Below are positions 59,029-64,000 of a stretch of DNA of 64,000 nucleotides, piece after piece; the stretch's first letter is position 1; each line of letters opens with the position of its first letter. This DNA comes from Linnemannia elongata (Eukaryota; Mortierellomycota; Mortierellomycetes; Mortierellales; Mortierellaceae). A program made the translations under genes and the position numbers. The stretch is from NCBI GenBank assembly GCA_036320915.1, contig JAXBDG010000012.1, positions 1,476,501 through 1,540,500 of the forward strand. The letters are read 5' to 3'. The notes under the pieces were generated by a model. The model was not told the DNA's origin. It was given only the letters and a program-made list of their open reading frames with translations, and ran no database searches.

Positions 59029-61664
59029 TTGTTATTTTCCCTTCATTATTGACATCAATTCCCGTTCAGACAAACAGTCGTTGGAAGAAAAGAAGAAGAA
59101 GGCAAAGAGGATCGTAGAGAATTGGGCTGCCTTATTTGTTGAACCATTTCAGCTGCTGTCAAAGACGAAAAAGAAACTATGAGCAACCGACTTACAACGG
59201 AATATTACTGCGTGAGAGTGAAAGCAAAATTTGTGCTGTGCATTTCAGAACATTACTCAAGTGTCATGTCGTATAGTGTCCTTGTTTTTATCTTTATGTC
59301 ATGCCCGATTACAAGGAGGAGGAAGACATAACAGGACAGGATAGGACACAGAACATAACAGGGCAGGACAGGACAAGGAAAAAGAGTTGCCAGTGCTTAT
59401 TTTGAATGAGAGGTGCATCTTCAAGTTTTTTACTTTTGTTTAACAAACAAAAACAAGCAACAACAACACGAGATCGAGTCGCTTGAGTTCTAATCTGTCC
59501 TTGAGCCAGGAGGAAGGGCGTGGAGTTAAAGGGAGCGCTGAAAGTAGTCATTTATGTCGGTTGTTTGTTCTGAGTCAGGTGAGCGCGAGAGAGTGAGCAC
59601 GAGAAGATGAGTCAAAGGGGAAGCGCAAACGCAAGGGTTCAGCCAGGTCGGGGGGACCAGTGCAGAGTTCACTATAGGTGGAAAGCGGGAAGTCGGGTAT
59701 GAGTTTTAAGAGTTCATTGCTCGCTCGTGTCGGTGGTGTCGGTCGGTCGTCGATGAGAAATGAAAAAAAGGGAGGAGGGAAAAGGGAAGAGGAAAGGGGA
59801 GACACATCAATTTTCGACTGACAAAGGCGGAAAAAAAAGAGAAAAAGTGCGACGGGGAGACAGAGAGGATGTTGGGTTGAGTAATGGCGCGACAAAGGGA
59901 GAGGGGATGAAAACGACGTGTCTGTTTGTAGAGATGGATGCCTTCGCTATCCTGTCTGACCTTGGGGATTTATTTCCTTTTCTACAAGACCCTTTTAATT
60001 TTTTCGCTATGCTATGCTCTCAGTCGGTCTGCAGACCATGTTAGCTTTCATACATGCATTTTTACTACAGTCACATATTTCTTTACACTCGGCCGTGTAT
60101 TTGATGCTTCGTCTACCATGTACACATCATTCAAGGTGAGACTACGGGAGGAGAAAAAAAAGAAGCAAGAGAGGAATGAGAACACGGTTTTTGATGCACC
60201 ATGGGTGGGAGGAGGTCCACAGCAGAACAAACAAAATGTGAAAAAAACAAACAAGTAAGGAGGAACGGACAACAATGCAAACATACACACGCACAATGCA
60301 ACGCAAAAAACAACAATAGACAACCCGGATAACAAGGGCCGGGGTAAAGAGGAAGCGAAGCTAAAGAGGGACTCAGCAAGGAGGCTCATTGAAAAAGGAT
60401 AAGAAAACAAAGAAGGAAAGAATGAATGACCCCTGTTCGCCATAAGGGCTTTTTCTCATTTTTCCTTTTCTTGTTGAGAGCAGAAAACGTTGTTAAATGT
60501 TCATTCATCGCTCCTTCATCTTTCTAAGCAGTGTCGCCTTTTATTTTTTTATTTTCTTTCTTCTTTGCAAACGGGTTGCTTGCTCGTTCGTTCTTTCTAT
60601 TGGCGGCACTCGTTGCCTTTTTAGTTTTCCAACTTTGTTGTAGTATGTGAACGAGGGTACATCGAAGGAACAAAGAGCAAGGAACCAAGGAACAGAACAG
60701 AATGGAACAGAACACAAAACAGAAAAGCGAAAAGAGGACGCTCTCCTTCTCATTCCCTTCGTCCTTTTTCCTATCTGTCTGTTGCGTTGTTTAATCCCCC
60801 GATGGTGCACCCACCCCATCTCCACTCAACCCCCTTCCTTCCTTTTTGCAAGACCTCGTTTCTCCGCTCTTTTTTTATTTTTATTTTTTTTATTTTTTTT
60901 CTCTCACACCTTGTTGTTGTCTCTCTTTTTAGTTCCCATCGACATTGACTGTTGACAGTTGTTCACGCTGTGTCATTATTACTATTACCCGCCATTTTTT
61001 TCTTTTCCTTGCAAGCGAACAACCACGGCCCTTACTCTTCTTCCTCAGCCTCATCCTCTCCTTCTCCCCCAAGGGACCGCAGAAAAGAAAAAAAAAAGAA
61101 AAGAAGCATAGAAACGCGTTAATTTGTTTGTCCTTCCCTTTATTTCTTTCCTTCTGAGTGTGTGTTTTACTGTTTTACTTTACTTTACCCTTTCCTTTTC
61201 TCTTTACCCTTCCTTGTACCCTTGTTTGTTTTCCTGTTCCTGTCATCTCATTTGTTGTTCCCGTTTCCTGTTTCCTGTTTCTTGCTCATTCCATCACTTC
61301 TTCTTCCTTTCTTCCTCTCTCTTCTCTGCTCCCTTCATTACCATTTTCCTTTATCACCATCCCTGGCACTTACTTCCTCTCCTTCAACCCAGGGTCATCT
61401 CCCTCACCCTCTCTTCGCCCCTCATCCATTGCAATTGTCCTCCTTCCCTTAATTGACCTCATTGCACCACGCGTCTCTCTTTCTCATCCTTTTCATCACT
61501 CTCTTACTTGCTCACCCACTTACATTACATCTCACTGTCATCACTCCCCAAATCCTAATCCAACTCACACTCACTTTCATCCTCCCCTCATCCTCCTTAC
61601 CCTCTCCTCTCCATTGATCCACCTCAGTCCCGCCCCTAGGACTCGACATGCGCCCGCGTTGCGA
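59029..61664. other. intergenic region, low-complexity
   Basis: It contains iterated AGGACA/ACAGG units at 59325-59375, G/A-rich and T-rich tracts, and from 61120 a long T/C-rich leader-like region before the zinc-cluster gene. No convincing gene was found on either strand. Confidence 0.4.
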
Positions 61665-64000
61665 ATGTTTGAGCCAATTCCTCCCTCCAGCCTGTTAAAG
61701 ATCTACAAGGGCTGCTCCAATTGCCGGACTCAAAAGATAAAGTGCAACGGTCAGGAGCCATGCTCGCGTTGCCGCGCCTTTGGCCTCCAGTGCCAATACA
61801 TCGTCCTCCCTAACCAAGCCGCTCATCGCCTCGCGGCCCTAGCAGCCGGAGTCAACACCCCCAATATCATCGCCACACCCACCACCAACACTCCTACCGC
61901 CTCTTCTACGTCTCCTTCTTCTCCCTCTCCTTCCCTGTCCTCTTCTGCAGCAGCTGCAGCGGCTTTTACAACAACAACTATGACAACGGCGGCGGTATTA
62001 ACAAGACGAAATACCCCTGCCTCTATCTCGACGACCAACCTTTCGGCCACAACCTCGCCTACCCCTTCTCCGACGACTCCCGTTGCCACCAACTCTACCA
62101 CCAACACCATCACCTCCTGGTCAACCGATGATTCGATCAAATCCAACTCTAGGATCGCCTCCTCCTCCGCACACTCGCCAAAATCCCGAGCCTCCCGTAA
62201 GTCCCTCAATCCCCCCTGCTTCTTTCTCATTCCCCTTTGTTGCCTGAATGGGTACAGTACAATGAGCCTTCAATTGAAAGCGGGATCATTATTTCTCTTG
62301 ACTCTCACTGGGCCTTTCTCCTTGAACTCAATTGAGTGACGGGGGAAGAGGAACGTATTATTTTTTTTCGGTCACACCAACCAAGAAAGGCAGCTTGTGA
62401 GAAATGGAAGAGAAATAGGAAGAGAAGGGGTTTCTTTTTCGATTACTCAGTTCTCAGGTTTTTTTTCTTCTTTTTTTTCCATTGCACGTTGTATTTACAT
62501 GTGTCTCCGTCCCAGGTTATGGTTGTTGTTGTTCATGTGTGTATGTTGAACAGTGTATATGTGTCTGTTGAGCAGCGTGTGTGAAGAAGGTTTTCCTTTC
62601 GCTTCGTATTTTTTTTGTTATTGTGTTTGCGCACCCACCACCTATCGTTGTTGAGCTGCTCTCTTTTTCTCGTTCCTTCTTGCCATCCTCTCCTGTTCGT
62701 TCAGTCACTCCGAATTGGCCCTGTTCTGGGATGGGCCTTGAAGACCAGGGTCAAGCGGGCATGAGAGCGATTCCAGAGAAACAGAGAGCACATTTGGCTT
62801 CACGAGAAGAACGAATCGTTTGTGTTCTTGTTGTTCTTTGTGTATACTGGTGATGGGAAGTGGATAAGAAGAGCAGCGCCACTCACTTACTTATCCTTCG
62901 GTTGATTGAATGTCATTACCCCTCTCAACCTTCCGTACTGGTTTTCTACATGATCATCATTGAGCACGGAGTAGCCAAAAAAAAAAGCGCATTGAGGTTC
63001 CAGACAACACAAAACAGCACAATGCACATTGTCATTGTTTGTTTTGTTTGTGTGCATATATGTATATGTGCCATCGAAATAAGTGCGATAACGCAAAGAA
63101 ATAAGAGATGCGGTCCGCTGTGCAGAGCACCTCTCAATCCCCATCCCTTATTTTTCTCTCTCTCTTCTCCCTTATACATTTTTTTCACTCTCCCGTCCTC
63201 TAGCAGTTATTTTGTCCCTTTTACTCTCCTCTCCCCCTTTTACCATTCCGATTGCTCACGGCGTGCCTGTCTGTGTATGATTTTCACTCAGACTGTTATG
63301 CCTGTGTTGCTGCTTTTATTTATTGCCAGCGGGAAGGGCAGGACCTGCAGCGTTGACTGCACAATTCAACGCTGTGCAATGTGGTATTCTGCAGGACATA
63401 ATTTTCTTCCCGCCAATGCCAATGCAACAATCTGCAAAAACAACAAAACAAAGACAAACGACTAAACACAAAACATAAACAGCCCAATGGTAACTGGCTC
63501 CCCCCCTTTTTTGTACCGGACATACACATTCCGGTACATACTCACTCCAAACATTCACACCTTAAGTTGTTTATTCGACTCGAAAAAAAAGTAGAAGAAA
63601 AAAGACAAAGAAAAGCAAAATATGTTTCTGTGTCACCCTCGACTTCCCATTGGAGCAACTTTACGGACACAGACAAAATCCCAGGCTTGCTTTTTAACTT
63701 TGTTGCATGATATGCATACTAACTAACCAGTTTCTGTCCCACCTGTGTCTGTATTTGTTTCCCCCTATTCCCCTTCCCCTCTCTGACAGGAAAGAGGCGC
63801 CGTTCGGCTGTCAGTTCGCGCAATACAACAGACCATGACCTTCCCGACTCTATCAGTTCACCAGTCGCTATGTCTTCGCCCTCGGCCGAGTTCTCATCCA
63901 ACATACCTGACTCTACAATGCTGTGGCTCACTTCCCCCAATGCCATCATGCAGTCTTTAATGGATGCGGCCGATCCAGACCTTTATGCATACAAGGACCC
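61665..64000 (+). CDS. Zn2Cys6 (fungal zinc-cluster) transcription factor, 3' end beyond window
   Basis: Exon 1 is 61665-62196. A 1,593-bp intron follows, and exon 2 starts at 63790 and runs off the window in frame; 247 complete codons are visible. The start is the ATG just before the zinc cluster; the frame is open upstream but reads T/C-rich leader-like sequence. Residues 10-45 form the binuclear cluster CSNCRTQKIKC, then NGQEPCSRCRAFGLQC, spacing C-x2-C-x6-C-x5-C-x2-C-x6-C, preceded by KIYKG. This binds DNA, usually CGG triplets. A Ser/Thr/Pro/Ala-rich linker follows, then a basic RKRRR at the exon junction, a possible nuclear localisation signal. The middle homology region, if any, lies outside the window. 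Target genes cannot be inferred. Confidence 0.9.

Overview
The window looks like nuclear DNA of a filamentous, early-diverging fungus. This is an inference. It rests on many GT-AG introns (often long and T-rich), TATA boxes about 100-300 bp ahead of several start codons, a complex I 49-kDa subunit, a fungal PKA catalytic subunit with a long glutamine-rich head, a DHA2-type MFS transporter, an Nab2-like CCCH protein and a Zn2Cys6 factor. The style resembles Mortierellaceae, but I cannot prove that without a search. Neighbouring host genes share no pathway.

Host genes in order: a condensing enzyme of mitochondrial-type fatty acid synthesis (658-2539, +); NADH:ubiquinone oxidoreductase 49-kDa subunit (4855-2868, -); a small protein ending in a CaaX-like box (6091-5690, -); a doubtful 66-aa ORF (6904-6704, -); an MFS drug transporter (11067-13486, +); the PKA catalytic subunit with three large introns (14181-20916, +); initiator tRNA-Met (21569-21498, -); an Nab2/ZC3H14-like poly(A)-RNA-binding protein (27868-30556, +); a 1,192-aa acidic disordered protein with a small N-terminal domain (35383-31319, -); a PAQR/adiponectin-receptor-like membrane protein (38135-41198, +); an AT-hook-like protein (43291-44739, +); tRNA-Ile(AAT) (54684-54612, -); and the start of a Zn2Cys6 regulator that runs off the window (61665-64000, +).

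Two large intact mobile elements dominate the accessory sequence. The first, at 21590-27577, is a complete Ty3-type LTR retrotransposon. Its two 402-bp LTRs look identical, it has a 4-bp target duplication and one 1,764-codon gag-pol frame. It sits 20 bp upstream of the initiator tRNA-Met gene, and its primer-binding site matches the 3' end of that same tRNA for 12 nt. The second, at 46285-54528, is an 8.2-kb Mutator-like element (MULE) with inverted terminal repeats and a perfect 9-bp target duplication.

The MULE carries two divergent genes separated by a satellite array with higher-order structure. The rightward gene appears to encode one 1,366-aa protein. It joins a Ulp1-like cysteine protease, a repetitive acidic linker, a FAR1-type zinc-binding domain, a MULE DDE transposase, three tandemly amplified 81-nt exons, a SWIM finger and a C-terminal zinc knuckle. 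The leftward gene encodes a C2HC-finger, coiled-coil-like accessory protein. I consider this element the most interesting system in the window. A decayed chromovirus pol fragment lies at about 7325-7819. Large stretches (7.8-10.8, 35.4-38.1, 41.2-43.1, 44.7-46.3 and 54.7-61.6 kb) hold low-complexity sequence with no convincing gene.
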